A stretch of 64,000 nt of DNA from Bog-473 sp963783965 (lineage in GTDB: Bacteria; Actinomycetota; Acidimicrobiia; Acidimicrobiales; RAAP-2): the NCBI GenBank assembly GCA_963783965.1, contig CAWAPQ010000003.1:553113-617112 (forward strand), read 5' to 3'. The notes beneath the pieces are model-generated. The model was given only the letters and a program-made list of their open reading frames with translations. It searched no databases and had not been told where the DNA came from. Numbering within the stretch: position 1 is the stretch's first letter; each line of letters opens with the position of its first letter. Made by a program: the position numbers and the translations under genes. Positions 46,975 to 56,471 of this stretch are shown here, piece after piece.

Positions 46975-47844
46975 ATGCGGGTTTCCGACGCCACCCTCGC
47001 CGAGGTGCGCGAGCGGGGCTTCTCGCTCGTGGAAGGTTTCCTGAGCGACGAGGAGCTGGCCGCGGCGCGCCAAGCGCTGTGGCTGCACTTCCCCCGTCCC
47101 TCGGAGTACTTCGCCGATCCCGAGACCCATGCGCGCTACGCGGGGAGCCAGTTCGCCGGCGTGGAGGAGTTCCCGTACCGGTCGTGGGACCTCAACCGCC
47201 TTGCCGTGCATCCCGACCTGGTCGACGCGGCGGAGCGTTACCTGCACACGACCGAACTGCATCTCTACAAGGTGGAGCTGTGGGCCAAGTACGCCGGCGC
47301 CGCAAACTACGACCAGCCGCTCCACCGGGATTACGGCAGCCACAGCCTGGTGGTGCCGCGCCCCGAACCCCGCTACCAGCAGCTGACGACGTTCGTCTAC
47401 CTGTCGGACGTCACGGAGGAGGACGGGCCGACCTGCATCGTGCCCTATGAGGACGGCAAGGACGTGCCCTACACGCCGCTCTACCTGCCCTTCGGCACCA
47501 TGGCCGACGTGGAGGTGGCGTGCACGGGGCCCGCCGGGAGCCTCCTCGTCTACCGGACCGACATCCTGCACCGGGGTTCCGACATGACCGGCTCGGGCCG
47601 GTCACGGTTCTCGCTCCTCGCCGACTTCCAGGTGCGGGGGACCACCTGGGGCGGGAAGATGGCCTGGCCCAAGGCGTCGCCGGAGCGCTGGGCCCGCTTC
47701 ATCCCGCAGTGCGGGGTCCGTGAGCGCGACCTCTTCGGCTTTCCGCGACCGGGTGACCCGTATTGGTCCGAGGACACGCTCGAGGGCGTGGCGGCCCGCT
47801 ACCCGGGCATCGATCTGGCGCCGTACCGGGACGCGCCGGGGTGA
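46975..47844 (+). CDS. Phytanoyl-CoA dioxygenase (PhyH) family protein
   Basis: 289-residue Fe(II)/2-oxoglutarate dioxygenase. It begins VSDATLAEVRERGFSLVEGFLSDEEL, as PhyH proteins do. The iron ligands are HRD in QPLHRDYGSHS and the distal His in DILHRGSDMT; the oxoglutarate Arg is in GRSRFSLLADF. Substrate unknown; bacterial members hydroxylate a range of small molecules and lipids. The GTGA overlap with the DUF488 gene shows co-translation. Confidence 0.9.
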   Translation: MRVSDATLAEVRERGFSLVEGFLSDEELAAARQALWLHFPRPSEYFADPETHARYAGSQFAGVEEFPYRSWDLNRLAVHPDLVDAAERYLHTTELHLYKVELWAKYAGAANYDQPLHRDYGSHSLVVPRPEPRYQQLTTFVYLSDVTEEDGPTCIVPYEDGKDVPYTPLYLPFGTMADVEVACTGPAGSLLVYRTDILHRGSDMTGSGRSRFSLLADFQVRGTTWGGKMAWPKASPERWARFIPQCGVRERDLFGFPRPGDPYWSEDTLEGVAARYPGIDLAPYRDAPG

Positions 47845-48242
47845 GCGCGCACGGGCCGGCACGGGTCGAGCTCCGGCGTGTCTACGACCACCCGGCCGCC
47901 GGGGGACCGCCGAGGATCCTTGTCGACCGGCTGTGGCCCCGCGGGATCGCCAAGGCCGACGCCCCGTTCGACCAGTGGGCAAAGGACGTGGCGCCCAGCA
48001 CGGAGCTCCGGCGCTGGTACGGGCACGAGCCGGCCAGGTTCGAGGAGTTCGCCCGTCGCTACCGGGAGGAGCTGGCCCGTCCGCCGTCCAGCGAGGGCCT
48101 GGCCGAGCTCCGTGCGCTCGCCGCTGGGGGCGGGCTCGTCCTGGTCACTGCGACCAGGGACATCGAGCACTCCGCCGCCGAGGTGCTCCTCGGCGTCCTG
48201 TCGGGCGGCACGGAGGAGCACCTCGCGAGATCCCCCAGCTGA
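47841..48242 (+). CDS. DUF488 family protein
   Basis: 133 residues from GTG 47841, which overlaps the PhyH stop. The DUF488 signature is plain: VELRRVYDHP, PRILVDRLWPRGIAKADAPFDQWAKDVAPS, LRRWYGHEPARFEEFARRYREEL, then VLVTATRDIEHSAAEVL. The conserved Arg- and Trp-rich loop suggests an enzyme active site, but the family has no assigned reaction. Confidence 0.88.
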   Translation: MSAHGPARVELRRVYDHPAAGGPPRILVDRLWPRGIAKADAPFDQWAKDVAPSTELRRWYGHEPARFEEFARRYREELARPPSSEGLAELRALAAGGGLVLVTATRDIEHSAAEVLLGVLSGGTEEHLARSPS

Positions 48243-48301
48243 CACAGAGGTCGCCGGGCCCATAATGGCGCTTCAAGCTTCACCGACATCGGAGGCATGC
48301 C

Positions 48302-48607
48302 ATGCCCGCACAACTGATCCTCGAGTTCGAAGGCGTCACCACGAAGGAGTACGAAGCAGTGAACGCCGCTCTCGGCATCGACCCGGCGACTGGTGCCGGC
48401 GACTGGCCCGATGGGCTGCAGGTCCACGCCGCGGGACTCAACGAGGACGGCCACCTGGTCGTGACGGAAATCTGGGACACGCCCGAGCACCAGGCCCGCT
48501 TCATGGAAGGTCGCCTCGGTGCGGCGCTCGTCGAGGGCGGCATCGAGAGTCCCCCGTCCAGCATCACGTGGATCGAGCTGGTGGCCCACCACACCCCGGG
48601 CGGCTGA
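48302..48607 (+). CDS. Small alpha/beta-barrel-like protein, 101 aa
   Basis: Predicted small ferredoxin-like fold (PAQLILEFEGVTTKEYEAVNAALG, LQVHAAGLNEDGHLVVTEIWDTPEHQARFMEGRL), similar in shape to the antibiotic biosynthesis monooxygenase/EthD superfamily of dimeric alpha-beta barrels. ATG 48302 is the natural start. It stands alone on the plus strand, 59 bases after DUF488. Confidence 0.72.
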   Translation: MPAQLILEFEGVTTKEYEAVNAALGIDPATGAGDWPDGLQVHAAGLNEDGHLVVTEIWDTPEHQARFMEGRLGAALVEGGIESPPSSITWIELVAHHTPGG

Positions 48608-48730
48608 ACGACCCGGCCGTCGTCTGATCTCGCGGCTCCTGCCCGTCGGAGCCGCTGGCACCCGGATGCCGTCGCGGTCGAGGTGGCATCATTCCCGCCG
48701 TTGTGATCCGACGAGCAAAGGACGACGCCT

Positions 48731-49822
48731 GTGACCTATCGCGTGATCCAGTGGGCGACCGGCGGCGTGGGCCGCGCCGCGATGGAGGGGGTCCTGGCGC
48801 ATCCCGAGCTCGAGTTGGCGGGCGCCTGGGTCCACAGCCCCGACAAGGAAGGTGCCGACCTCGGCACGCTCCTGGGTCGTGAGGAGCTGGGCGTCACGGC
48901 CACCGGTGACGTCGACGCCCTGCTCGCCACCGCGGCCGACTGCGTGCTCTACAGCCCGATCTTCGCCGACCCCGACGTGGTGGCGGCCATCCTGAAGTCC
49001 GGCAAGAACGTGGTCTCGCCGCTGGGCTGGTTCTACCCGCCGCCGGACGAACGCCAGAGGTTCGACGCCATCGCCAAGAAGGCCGGCGTGACGCTGCACG
49101 GCACGGGGATCAATCCCGGGGGGATCACCGAGCGCTTTCCGCTCATGATCTCGGCCCTGTCGGGCTCGGTCACGCATGTGCGGGCGGAGGAGTACTCGGA
49201 CATCCGCACCTACGGAGCCCCCGACGTGGTCCGCGACTGGATGCTGTTCGGCAAGACACCCGAGGAGGCCCGCGCCAGCGTGATGATCGACGCCCTCGGT
49301 GGCGGCTTCCGCCAGTCGATCTTCATGGTGGCCGACGAAATGGGTTTCGACATCGACCCCCAGCTGCAGACCACGCACGAGATGGCGGTGGCCACGAAGC
49401 CCATCGACTCGCCGATCGGCCCCATTGAGCCGGGCAAGGTGGCCGCCCAGCGTTTCACCTGGGAGGCCACCGTCGACGGCGTGCCCGTGGTGACGGCCAC
49501 GGTCAACTGGCTGATGGGGGAGGAGGACCTGAATCCCGCTTGGACGTTCGGGCCCGACGGGGAGCGCTTCGAGGTCGAGATCACCGGCGACCCCAACTGT
49601 CTCACCACTTTCAAGAAACTGCATCCGAAGACGGTGGAGGAGGGCCTCGTCCGCAACCCCGGCGTCGTGGCGACGGCCATGCACTGCGTCAACGCCCTCC
49701 CGTACGTCTGCCGGGCCGAGCCCGGACTGCTCACCTATCTCGAGATGCCTCTGGTGGCCGGCCGCGCCGCTCCGGGCGTGCACCGGGACCGGCGGACATC
49801 GTCCTCCTCCACTCCGGCATGA
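48731..49822 (+). CDS. DapB-like NAD(P)-dependent dehydrogenase (dihydrodipicolinate reductase N-domain family)
   Basis: 363 residues. The N-terminal Rossmann motif is YRVIQWATGGVGRAAMEGVLAHPEL, and VLYSPIFADPDVVAAILKSGKNVVSPLGWFYPP matches actinobacterial proteins annotated as dihydrodipicolinate reductase-like or 2,4-diaminopentanoate dehydrogenase-like. HGTGINPGGITERFPLMISAL lies at the domain junction. The last ~20 residues after PLVAGRAAPG look Arg/Ser-rich and may be extended by a missing stop. The stop overlaps the SDR start as ATGA. Specific substrate unknown. Confidence 0.82.
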   Translation: MTYRVIQWATGGVGRAAMEGVLAHPELELAGAWVHSPDKEGADLGTLLGREELGVTATGDVDALLATAADCVLYSPIFADPDVVAAILKSGKNVVSPLGWFYPPPDERQRFDAIAKKAGVTLHGTGINPGGITERFPLMISALSGSVTHVRAEEYSDIRTYGAPDVVRDWMLFGKTPEEARASVMIDALGGGFRQSIFMVADEMGFDIDPQLQTTHEMAVATKPIDSPIGPIEPGKVAAQRFTWEATVDGVPVVTATVNWLMGEEDLNPAWTFGPDGERFEVEITGDPNCLTTFKKLHPKTVEEGLVRNPGVVATAMHCVNALPYVCRAEPGLLTYLEMPLVAGRAAPGVHRDRRTSSSSTPA

Positions 49823-50640
49823 TCCTCGACCGCTTCTCCGTCGCCGGGAAGGTGGCGATCGTCACTGGCGCCGGGCTGGGGATCGGACGGGGGATCGCCA
49901 TCGGGCTCGCCGAGGCCGGCGCGGACGTCGCGCTGGCCGCCCGGACCGAGGCCGATCTCGAGGAGGTTGCGTCGCAGGTGCGCGATCGAGGTCGCCGGGC
50001 CCTGGTGGTGCCGACCGACGTCACCGACGCCGATGCGTGCGAGCGGCTCGTGACGGCGACGGTCCAGGAGTTCGGCCGGCTGGACATCCTGGTCAACAAC
50101 GCCGGCGGGGCCATGCCCCGTGCGGCCCTGGACACGAGCGAGGGCTTCATGGCCCGGACCTTCGCCTTCAACGTCACCGCGCCGCTGACGCTGACGAAGC
50201 TGGGGGCGCGGCGGATGGTCGACACCGTCGGCGGGGGCGCGGTGGTCAACATCTCGTCGCGCTCGGCCAGCATGACGCAGACCATGTTCGTCGCCTACGG
50301 CGCGGCCAAGGCGGCGCTGAATCGGATGACGCGCAACATCGCGCCCGAGCTGGCCCCAAGGGTGCGTGTCAATGCCATCGATGTCGGCGGGGTGGCCACG
50401 CGCTCGCTCGACATCGTGCTGACCGACGACACCCTGCGCCAGCAGTTCCTCGACGGGACACCGATGGGCCGACCGGGCGAGCCGGAGGACATCGCGTGCG
50501 CCGTGCTCTATCTCGCCTCCGACGCGTCGTCCTGGGTCACAGGGAAGGTCTTCGAGATCGACGGCGGCACAGAGGCCCCCGCCATGACGGTGCCGGCACC
50601 CGCACTCGTTCCGACACCGGGGAGTCCGGCCGACTCCTGA
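49819..50640 (+). CDS. SDR family NAD(P)-dependent oxidoreductase
   Basis: 273-residue classical short-chain dehydrogenase. The dinucleotide motif is VTGAGLGIGRG, followed by NNAGG, the catalytic Ser in VVNISSRSAS, and YGAAKAA as the YxxxK active site. A conserved WVTGKVFEIDGGTEAP ends the core. ATG 49819 overlaps the preceding gene. With the DapB-like partner it probably oxidises or reduces a lipid-like or xenobiotic carbonyl compound. Confidence 0.93.
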   Translation: MILDRFSVAGKVAIVTGAGLGIGRGIAIGLAEAGADVALAARTEADLEEVASQVRDRGRRALVVPTDVTDADACERLVTATVQEFGRLDILVNNAGGAMPRAALDTSEGFMARTFAFNVTAPLTLTKLGARRMVDTVGGGAVVNISSRSASMTQTMFVAYGAAKAALNRMTRNIAPELAPRVRVNAIDVGGVATRSLDIVLTDDTLRQQFLDGTPMGRPGEPEDIACAVLYLASDASSWVTGKVFEIDGGTEAPAMTVPAPALVPTPGSPADS

Positions 50641-50670
50641 GCGTGAGGGCGGGCCTGACGCCGCCGCGGC

Positions 50671-51585
50671 TCAGCCGTTGACCGACTTCACCCAGGCCTG
50701 AGCCACCGCGGCGGGCTGCTCCTGCTGCTGCGTGACGTCGAGATTCAGCTTCGAGATCGCCGTCGTGGTGAGCTTGGCGTCAATGGCGTTGAGGACCTTC
50801 GCCACGCCGGCGGTGTTCACCGACTTGCGGATGACGGGGACGATGTAGTCGGCGCCCTCGAGGTGCTTGTTGTCGGTCAGCGCCACGAAGTTGTTCGAGA
50901 CGACGTTCCCGTCGCTCGAGAACAGCTCCACCACTTGCACCTCGCCGTTCTTGAGGGCGGCCACGCTGAGCGGGCCGGCTTCGTCCAGGGACTTGAACCC
51001 GGCGAAGGTGAGGCCGTAGGTCTTCTTCAGGCCCGGTTCGCACCCCGCGAACGTCGGGCACTCCGGCGGGCCACCCAGGGTCAGCTTCGACGCGTAGGGC
51101 TTGAGACTCGAGATGGTCGTGAGGTGGTCCTTGCTCGCCGTGGCCTTGGTCACGGCGAAGACGTTGGTGTCGAGCGCCTTCGACGCGGGCAGTACCGTCA
51201 CGCCGTAGCTGGCGAGCGCCTTCTGGTCAGCCGGGATCGCCGTGCTGATGGTGTCGCCTGCTTTTTGCGGGTTCCCACCGTGCAGGAAGCCGAGCAACGA
51301 AGCGGCGTAGTCCGGCTCCAGGTCGATCTGCCCTTTCTCAATCGCCGGCACGACGATGGCACGCGTGCCCAGGGCTGGCTCGACCTTCACGGAGTAGCCG
51401 GCCTTCTGCAGGACGTCGGCCCAGATGTTCGAGACGATGGCCTGTTCCTCGAAGTTGGTCGAACCGATGATGATCGTCGGCTTGCTCGACGCCCTGGTCG
51501 AGGCCCCGGCAGACAAGGCGGGAATGGCCAGGGTCGCGGTCAGGGCCGTCAGGACTCCGGCGGCGAGAAAGCGGGTGAGACGCAT
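50671..51585 (-). CDS. Osmoprotectant ABC transporter substrate-binding protein (ProX/OpuCC-like)
   Basis: 304 residues from ATG 51585 (AAGG upstream). A signal peptide RLTRFLAAGVLTALTATLAIPALSAGA is followed by PTIIIGSTNFEEQAIVSNIWADVLQKAGYSVKVEP, the standard OpuAC start, and by IDLEPDYAASLLGFL. Members bind glycine betaine, choline or similar quaternary amines. No lipobox Cys is visible, so it may be free or held in another way. Third gene of the leftward importer operon. Confidence 0.9.
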   Translation of the reverse strand: MRLTRFLAAGVLTALTATLAIPALSAGASTRASSKPTIIIGSTNFEEQAIVSNIWADVLQKAGYSVKVEPALGTRAIVVPAIEKGQIDLEPDYAASLLGFLHGGNPQKAGDTISTAIPADQKALASYGVTVLPASKALDTNVFAVTKATASKDHLTTISSLKPYASKLTLGGPPECPTFAGCEPGLKKTYGLTFAGFKSLDEAGPLSVAALKNGEVQVVELFSSDGNVVSNNFVALTDNKHLEGADYIVPVIRKSVNTAGVAKVLNAIDAKLTTTAISKLNLDVTQQQEQPAAVAQAWVKSVNG

Positions 51586-51694
51586 GGAGGGCACCTTTTT
51601 CGTTGTCGGGGATTTGCCTTGAGCGTTCTTGGCGAGACTGTAACCAGCCCGTCAGGGATCCGTAATCCTGACTTGTTCCATCAATAATGGCAAG

Positions 51695-52423
51695 TTACGT
51701 TGCAAGGGGCCTGGTCACCCCGGCGCCGGCCAGACTCCGGCCATGGCTCCGACGGAGGGGGAGGGGGGTCAAGGCCCTGGTCAGCAGCGTGAGGGCCAGC
51801 GTGACCAGCCCTGCCATTGCGGCCACCAACAGGGCGCCGCTGAAGGCCACGACGGCGTCGTTGGTGTCGAGGCCGGAGATCACCAGAGTGCCGAGGTCTG
51901 CGTAACTGACGTAGGCCGCCAGTGTCGAGGTGGCGACCACCTCAATGGAGGCGGTCCGCACGCCCGCCATGACGAAGGGGACGGCCAGGGGTGCCTCGAC
52001 CGTCCGCAGGACCTGGCCTCCGGTGAGACCCATCGCCTTGGCGGCGTCGCGGACGTCGGCATCAACCTGACGCATACCCACGTACGTGTTCGTCAGGATG
52101 GGCGGGATGGCGAGTGCGGTAAGCGCCAGCCAGGAGGCGAGAAAACCGCTGTACTTGAGGGAGATGGCCGGCTGAATGGCCAGGAGCGTGAGCAGTGCCA
52201 GCGTCGGCACGGCCCGGAAGGCGTTGGCGGCATTGACGGCGACGAGGCCGCCACGTCCGGTGTGCCCGAGGAACACTCCGAGCCCCCCTCCGAGCGCAAC
52301 AGCCGTCACGACCACGGCAACCGAGAGTTTGAGCTGATTCCAGAACAAAGTCGGGATGCCTTGCGAGCCGGTCCAGTTCGCCGAGGTGGTGAACCAGTCG
52401 AAGACATGGGCGAGGAAGGACAT
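51695..52423 (-). CDS. Osmoprotectant ABC transporter permease
   Basis: 242 residues, about six membrane helices, with the permease EAA-type loop VRDAAKAMGLTGGQVLRTVEAPLAVP. It starts one base after the stop of the first permease gene (TGACATG), so the two are translated together and probably form a heterodimeric channel. Confidence 0.9.
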   Translation of the reverse strand: MSFLAHVFDWFTTSANWTGSQGIPTLFWNQLKLSVAVVVTAVALGGGLGVFLGHTGRGGLVAVNAANAFRAVPTLALLTLLAIQPAISLKYSGFLASWLALTALAIPPILTNTYVGMRQVDADVRDAAKAMGLTGGQVLRTVEAPLAVPFVMAGVRTASIEVVATSTLAAYVSYADLGTLVISGLDTNDAVVAFSGALLVAAMAGLVTLALTLLTRALTPLPLRRSHGRSLAGAGVTRPLAT

Positions 52424-52424
52424 G

Positions 52425-53108
52425 TCAGCCCGCCGCCTGGGCGCGGCGTTGTGAGCGGCTCCATGGAACGAGCAGACGCTCGGCTCCGACCAGGAGGATG
52501 TCGGCAACGGCAGCCAACGCAACAGAGAGGACGAGGCCGACGATGATCGGCGTGTTGTAGCCGATGTTGAAGCCGTATGTGAATTGCTGGCCCAGGCCGC
52601 CCAGCCCGATCAGGGCCGTGACGGTGACCAGGCCGATCACGGTTGCCGTGGCCACTCTGAGCCCGGCGAAGATATAGGGCAGGGCGAGTGGGACGTCCAC
52701 CTTCACGAGGGCTGCCGTTTTCGAATAGCCCAGAGCGGTCGCCGCCTCCCGGGCATCCGTGGGAACGGCATCGAGTCCCGCCACCGTGTTCCAGATGAGG
52801 ATCAGCAGCGTGTACCCCACGAGGGCGATCTCCGCCGTCGTGTAGGAGGCCACGAAGCCGGTGATGGGCCCGAGGATGGCGAAAAGCGCGAGCGAGGGGA
52901 TGATGTAGAGGGTGCTGGCGAATCCGAAGACCGGGGTCCTGACGATGCGGTAGCGCCAGGCCAGCACCGCCAGCGGGATGGAGATGACCGTCCCGATGGC
53001 GACAGCAATGAGGCTCAGTTCGATGTGCTGGACGAGCTGCGCCTGAATCTGGCTCCAGTCACTCGTGATGTAGCTCCAACGGAAGAATGGGCCTGTCCCC
53101 AGCAACAT
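52425..53108 (-). CDS. Osmoprotectant ABC transporter permease
   Basis: 227 residues, about six helices, with the EAA loop DAREAATALGYSKTAALVKVDVPLALP. The start YITSDWSQIQAQLVQHIELSLIAVAIG is typical of OpuCB/OpuCD permeases. It is divergent from the ATPase gene with only 44 bases between start codons, so both promoters must overlap or lie inside the coding regions. Confidence 0.9.
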   Translation of the reverse strand: MLLGTGPFFRWSYITSDWSQIQAQLVQHIELSLIAVAIGTVISIPLAVLAWRYRIVRTPVFGFASTLYIIPSLALFAILGPITGFVASYTTAEIALVGYTLLILIWNTVAGLDAVPTDAREAATALGYSKTAALVKVDVPLALPYIFAGLRVATATVIGLVTVTALIGLGGLGQQFTYGFNIGYNTPIIVGLVLSVALAAVADILLVGAERLLVPWSRSQRRAQAAG

Positions 53109-53152
53109 CGCTGCGAGAATACCCGTGGCACGCGCTGGGTAACCTTCCGACG

Positions 53153-54268
53153 GTGATCGAGCTCGATCGGGTGACCAAGCGGTACAGCGCCGACTCGGTG
53201 GCCGTGGCCGAGCTGAGCTTCACGGTGCCCGATGGCGAGCTCTGTGTGCTGGTCGGCCCGTCCGGCTGCGGCAAGACGACCACACTGCGCATGATCAACC
53301 GGTTGATCGAACCCACGGGCGGGCGGATCCTGATCGACGGCACGGATGTCTTGAAGATCGATCCGGTCCAGTTGCGACGGAGCATCGGTTACGTGATCCA
53401 ACAAGGCGGCCTCTTTCCGCACCGGCGCGTGGCCGACAATGTGGCGACGGTGCCCCGCCTGCTGGGTTGGGATCGGTCCCGGGTGGACTCCCGTGTCAGG
53501 GAACTGCTCAATCTCGTCGGGCTGGAGCCGGACCAGTACGGCCGGCGGTTCCCGCACGAGCTCTCCGGCGGTGAGCGCCAGCGCGTGGGCGTGGCGCGAG
53601 CTCTCGGTGGGGATCCGCCGGTCTTGCTCATGGACGAGCCCTTCGGTGCCGTCGACCCCATCACGCGGCAGCGGTTGCAGCAGCAGTTCATCGACCTCCA
53701 GGCGGAGTTGAAGAAGACGATCGTGTTCGTCACGCACGACATCGAGGAGGCCACCAAGCTGGGGGACCGGATCGCCGTGCTGTCCAAGGGTGGCGTCCTG
53801 GAGCAGTACGACACGCCGAGCGAGGTTCTCGGGCGGCCCGCCACTGCGTTCGTGGCCGACTTCGTGGGCGCCGACCGCGGCGTCCGCCGCCTGGCGGTCA
53901 CCTGTATCGAGCCCGACGATCTCTTTCACCCTCCCCAGGTCACGCCCGATCAGTCGATGCTCGATGTCCGGGCGGCCGTCGGCGGCGCGGACAGCCGATG
54001 GGCGGTGGTCGTGGATGAGCAAGCACACCTGCACGGCTGGGTCGACCTCAATCCGGCCTTGACAGGTTCGGTGGAGGACAACCTCGTGGCCTTCGACGTC
54101 CAGGTGCCGGTGGGTACCTCCCTGCGGGCGGCGTTCGGCGAAATGCTGCAGCACGATGTGCGGTGGATTCCCGTGGTCGACGGCGATCGCTACCTTGGCG
54201 TCCTTACGCCAAACCGGTTGCACGCCGCCATGCGTCGTTCTGTGGGTGGTCACGCCGTCGAAGGGTGA
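53153..54268 (+). CDS. Osmoprotectant ABC transporter ATP-binding protein with CBS domains
   Basis: 371 residues from GTG 53153. Motifs: Walker A GPSGCGKTTT, Q-loop YVIQQGGLFPH, signature ELSGGERQRVG, Walker B VLLMDEP, and switch His in VTHDIEEA. The C-terminal ~110 residues form two CBS-type repeats (DQSMLDVRAAVGGADSRWAVVVDEQ, and RAAFGEMLQHDVRWIPVVDGDRYLGVLT) that in OpuA sense ionic strength. It is on the opposite strand to its permease genes. Confidence 0.93.
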   Translation: MIELDRVTKRYSADSVAVAELSFTVPDGELCVLVGPSGCGKTTTLRMINRLIEPTGGRILIDGTDVLKIDPVQLRRSIGYVIQQGGLFPHRRVADNVATVPRLLGWDRSRVDSRVRELLNLVGLEPDQYGRRFPHELSGGERQRVGVARALGGDPPVLLMDEPFGAVDPITRQRLQQQFIDLQAELKKTIVFVTHDIEEATKLGDRIAVLSKGGVLEQYDTPSEVLGRPATAFVADFVGADRGVRRLAVTCIEPDDLFHPPQVTPDQSMLDVRAAVGGADSRWAVVVDEQAHLHGWVDLNPALTGSVEDNLVAFDVQVPVGTSLRAAFGEMLQHDVRWIPVVDGDRYLGVLTPNRLHAAMRRSVGGHAVEG

Positions 54269-54277
54269 CGTTGTGGG

Positions 54278-54631
54278 TCAGCTGCGCAGCTCCCAGCGAT
54301 TCCCCGCCGGGTCCTTGCAGAGAAGGATGCGGTTGCCGTCGAACTCGGCGACCTTGAAGCGAACGCCGGCGTCGGTCAGGCGCGTCTCTATCGCCCCGCA
54401 TTCGCTGCCGACCTCAATGGCGGTATGTGCCATCGCCGCAGGAGTGTGGCCGGGGTCGAGGCTGAGGTGCACTTGCGTCCCGTCGTCCGCCTCGAACCAG
54501 CGAGCCCCGAAGTCGGATGCCGCCTGCGGGGGTTCGAGCCGCCGATAGCCCAGGATGCCGACCAGAAAGTCGGCTTCAGCGTCGGCGAGATCTGGCGGGA
54601 TCCCCAGGTTGGCGTGATGGAACGTCGGCAT
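54278..54631 (-). CDS. VOC family protein, 117 aa
   Basis: Single-domain glyoxalase-fold protein: FHHANLGIPPDLADAEADFLVGILGYRRL at the start, VHLSLDP in the middle and the family end ILLCKDPAGNRWELRS. Its stop is nine bases from the stop of the convergent ABC ATPase gene. Substrate unknown. Confidence 0.85.
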   Translation of the reverse strand: MPTFHHANLGIPPDLADAEADFLVGILGYRRLEPPQAASDFGARWFEADDGTQVHLSLDPGHTPAAMAHTAIEVGSECGAIETRLTDAGVRFKVAEFDGNRILLCKDPAGNRWELRS

Positions 54632-54697
54632 GACGCACAGTGTCGCATGTCGATGCGTTCGGGGGACCGTCCGACGACCTCCCCGATGAACGGCAGG

Positions 54698-56086
54698 TCA
54701 GACGGTCGGGCCGGGGGTGTTGACGAAGGCGGCGAACGGCGGCTGTTCTCCGGCGGGCGGCGGCGTCGCGGTAGAGACGCCTGTGGGATTTCCCGGTGCA
54801 GCCAGGGTCGGAGGCTCGCGGAAGGCTCGCGTGTGCAGATCGAGGCAGTCGAGCAGGTCGTTGGCGTTGGCGTCCCGGTAGGTCATGGCGGGGAGGTTCC
54901 ACTTGCGCTCGATCGTCTTCAGCACCGAGGTGTGGTCGTACACGGTGTGGGACACGAAGTCCCGCTTGCTGTAGGGGGACACGACCACGGTTGGGACGCG
55001 GAAGCCATAGCGGTCGTAGGCACCGTGCTGGTTGGTTGCGCTGAGGACGGGCGGGATGTCGTCGGGCGGGATGGCGGGCGGCGGCGGAACATGGTCGTAG
55101 TAGCCCCCGTGCTCGTCGTACGTCCACACGAGCATGGTGCGATCCCATGTTGGGCTGTTCAGCAGCGAGCCGACCACTGTCGAGACGAAGTACTCGCCCA
55201 GCGACAGGTCCTGAGGGTTCTCTTCGGTGCCCGTCAGTATGTTCGGATCGACGTACGAGACCGCGGGAAGGGAACCTGACTTCGCATCGGCGTGGAACTG
55301 ATCGATCGTCTTGATCCGGTTCGGGTTCTTCTTCACGATGTCGGAGATGACGTAGAGGGTTGAGACGTTGGTGGCGTAGCTCGCCCAGCTGATGCCGTGC
55401 GCGTCGAGCCGGTCGAAGATGGTCCCGTTGGGCGGGATGCCGGTGATCGACGAGGTGTCGGTGGCGATCAGCCCGAAGGCGGTGCCGGACAGCAGGAAGC
55501 GGCGATTCGGGTACGTCTGGGCCAACACCGAGCAGAAATACCGGTCACAGACGGGGAACGTGCGGGCCAGCGAGTAGTAGAAGGGGATCTCCTCGCCCGT
55601 GTAATACGCCATCGACCAGTCGCTGCTGCTCTCGGGCCCGATGAACCCGTCATTGCGGCCGTTGGCGTACTGCAGGTGGCTGGCGTCCCAGCTCTGGGTG
55701 ACGTGGCCGGCCTGGCTGGTATCGGTCTCATGGAAGGAGCGGACGTAGCCACCCGTCGGATCCGGGTTCGTATTCTTCGGGCGGCCGCGGCGGTCGAGGG
55801 TGAGACCGTCACCTCGGCCCAACATCCCGAGGTAGTTGTCGAAGGAATGGTTCTCCTGCATCACGACGACGATGTGGTCGATCTGGGGCAGCGTGTCAGT
55901 GCCCTCCGGCAGGCTGGGATTCGGCAGCGATCCGGGGCGGCGCCACTTGGACTTGGGCGGAAGGTGCAGCTGCGAGGACGACGCCCCTGCGGTGCTCGTG
56001 CCGGCGCCGACTCCGACGGCGGCGGCCCCGACCCCGAGCGCACCCTGCAGGATCTGACGCCTCGAGAAGCCTTGCTCTCCGCTCAC
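54698..56086 (-). CDS. Tat-exported phosphoesterase (phospholipase C-like)
   Basis: 462 residues. A twin-arginine signal (FSRRQILQGALGVGAAAVGVGAG) is followed by the phosphoesterase family mark IDHIVVVMQENHSFDNYLGMLG, where ENHSFDN holds the metal-binding site. DEHGGYYDHVPPP and VVVSPYSKRDFVSHTVYDHTSVLKTIE are further conserved segments of bacterial phospholipase C or acid phosphatase proteins. It acts outside the membrane, probably on phospholipids or other phosphate esters. No lipase-specific partner lies nearby. Confidence 0.92.
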   Translation of the reverse strand: MSGEQGFSRRQILQGALGVGAAAVGVGAGTSTAGASSSQLHLPPKSKWRRPGSLPNPSLPEGTDTLPQIDHIVVVMQENHSFDNYLGMLGRGDGLTLDRRGRPKNTNPDPTGGYVRSFHETDTSQAGHVTQSWDASHLQYANGRNDGFIGPESSSDWSMAYYTGEEIPFYYSLARTFPVCDRYFCSVLAQTYPNRRFLLSGTAFGLIATDTSSITGIPPNGTIFDRLDAHGISWASYATNVSTLYVISDIVKKNPNRIKTIDQFHADAKSGSLPAVSYVDPNILTGTEENPQDLSLGEYFVSTVVGSLLNSPTWDRTMLVWTYDEHGGYYDHVPPPPAIPPDDIPPVLSATNQHGAYDRYGFRVPTVVVSPYSKRDFVSHTVYDHTSVLKTIERKWNLPAMTYRDANANDLLDCLDLHTRAFREPPTLAAPGNPTGVSTATPPPAGEQPPFAAFVNTPGPTV

Positions 56087-56471
56087 CGTGTCTCATTACA
56101 GCATGGGACCTGAAGGCGCGCAGCGTCTCGCGAAATCCGTCTTTCCGTTTGGTGTCGCACAGGTAATTGCGAGAAACGGGCAATGAGACCGTGTGTCGTC
56201 GACGGCTCCAACGGTCCTCAACGATCCGGCGTGAAAGCCTCGGATGTGTCGAGATTCGAACGAGGTCGGGCGTATGGAGCAAGAAACTGCGGTTCGCCGC
56301 CCGGAGTCCCCCGCAGAGAGCACATCGGGGGGTGTGCCGAGTCGGATGATAGGTATTCGAGAAACTACGGCGGGAGCCGGGCTCCCGTGGACGGGTCCTG
56401 CTCTGCCGCGCGACGGTTGCGGTGTGGATCTGCGGGCCCTGCCGCAGCGGAGTCCCGTACGATTGTGAGCC
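56087..56471. other. Intergenic stretch, no gene seen
   Basis: About 385 bases between divergently oriented genes for the phosphoesterase and a VOC protein. Frames here are Arg/Gly-rich with no conserved motif. Promoters for both genes should lie here, but no strong -35/-10 pair was identified. Confidence 0.45.
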
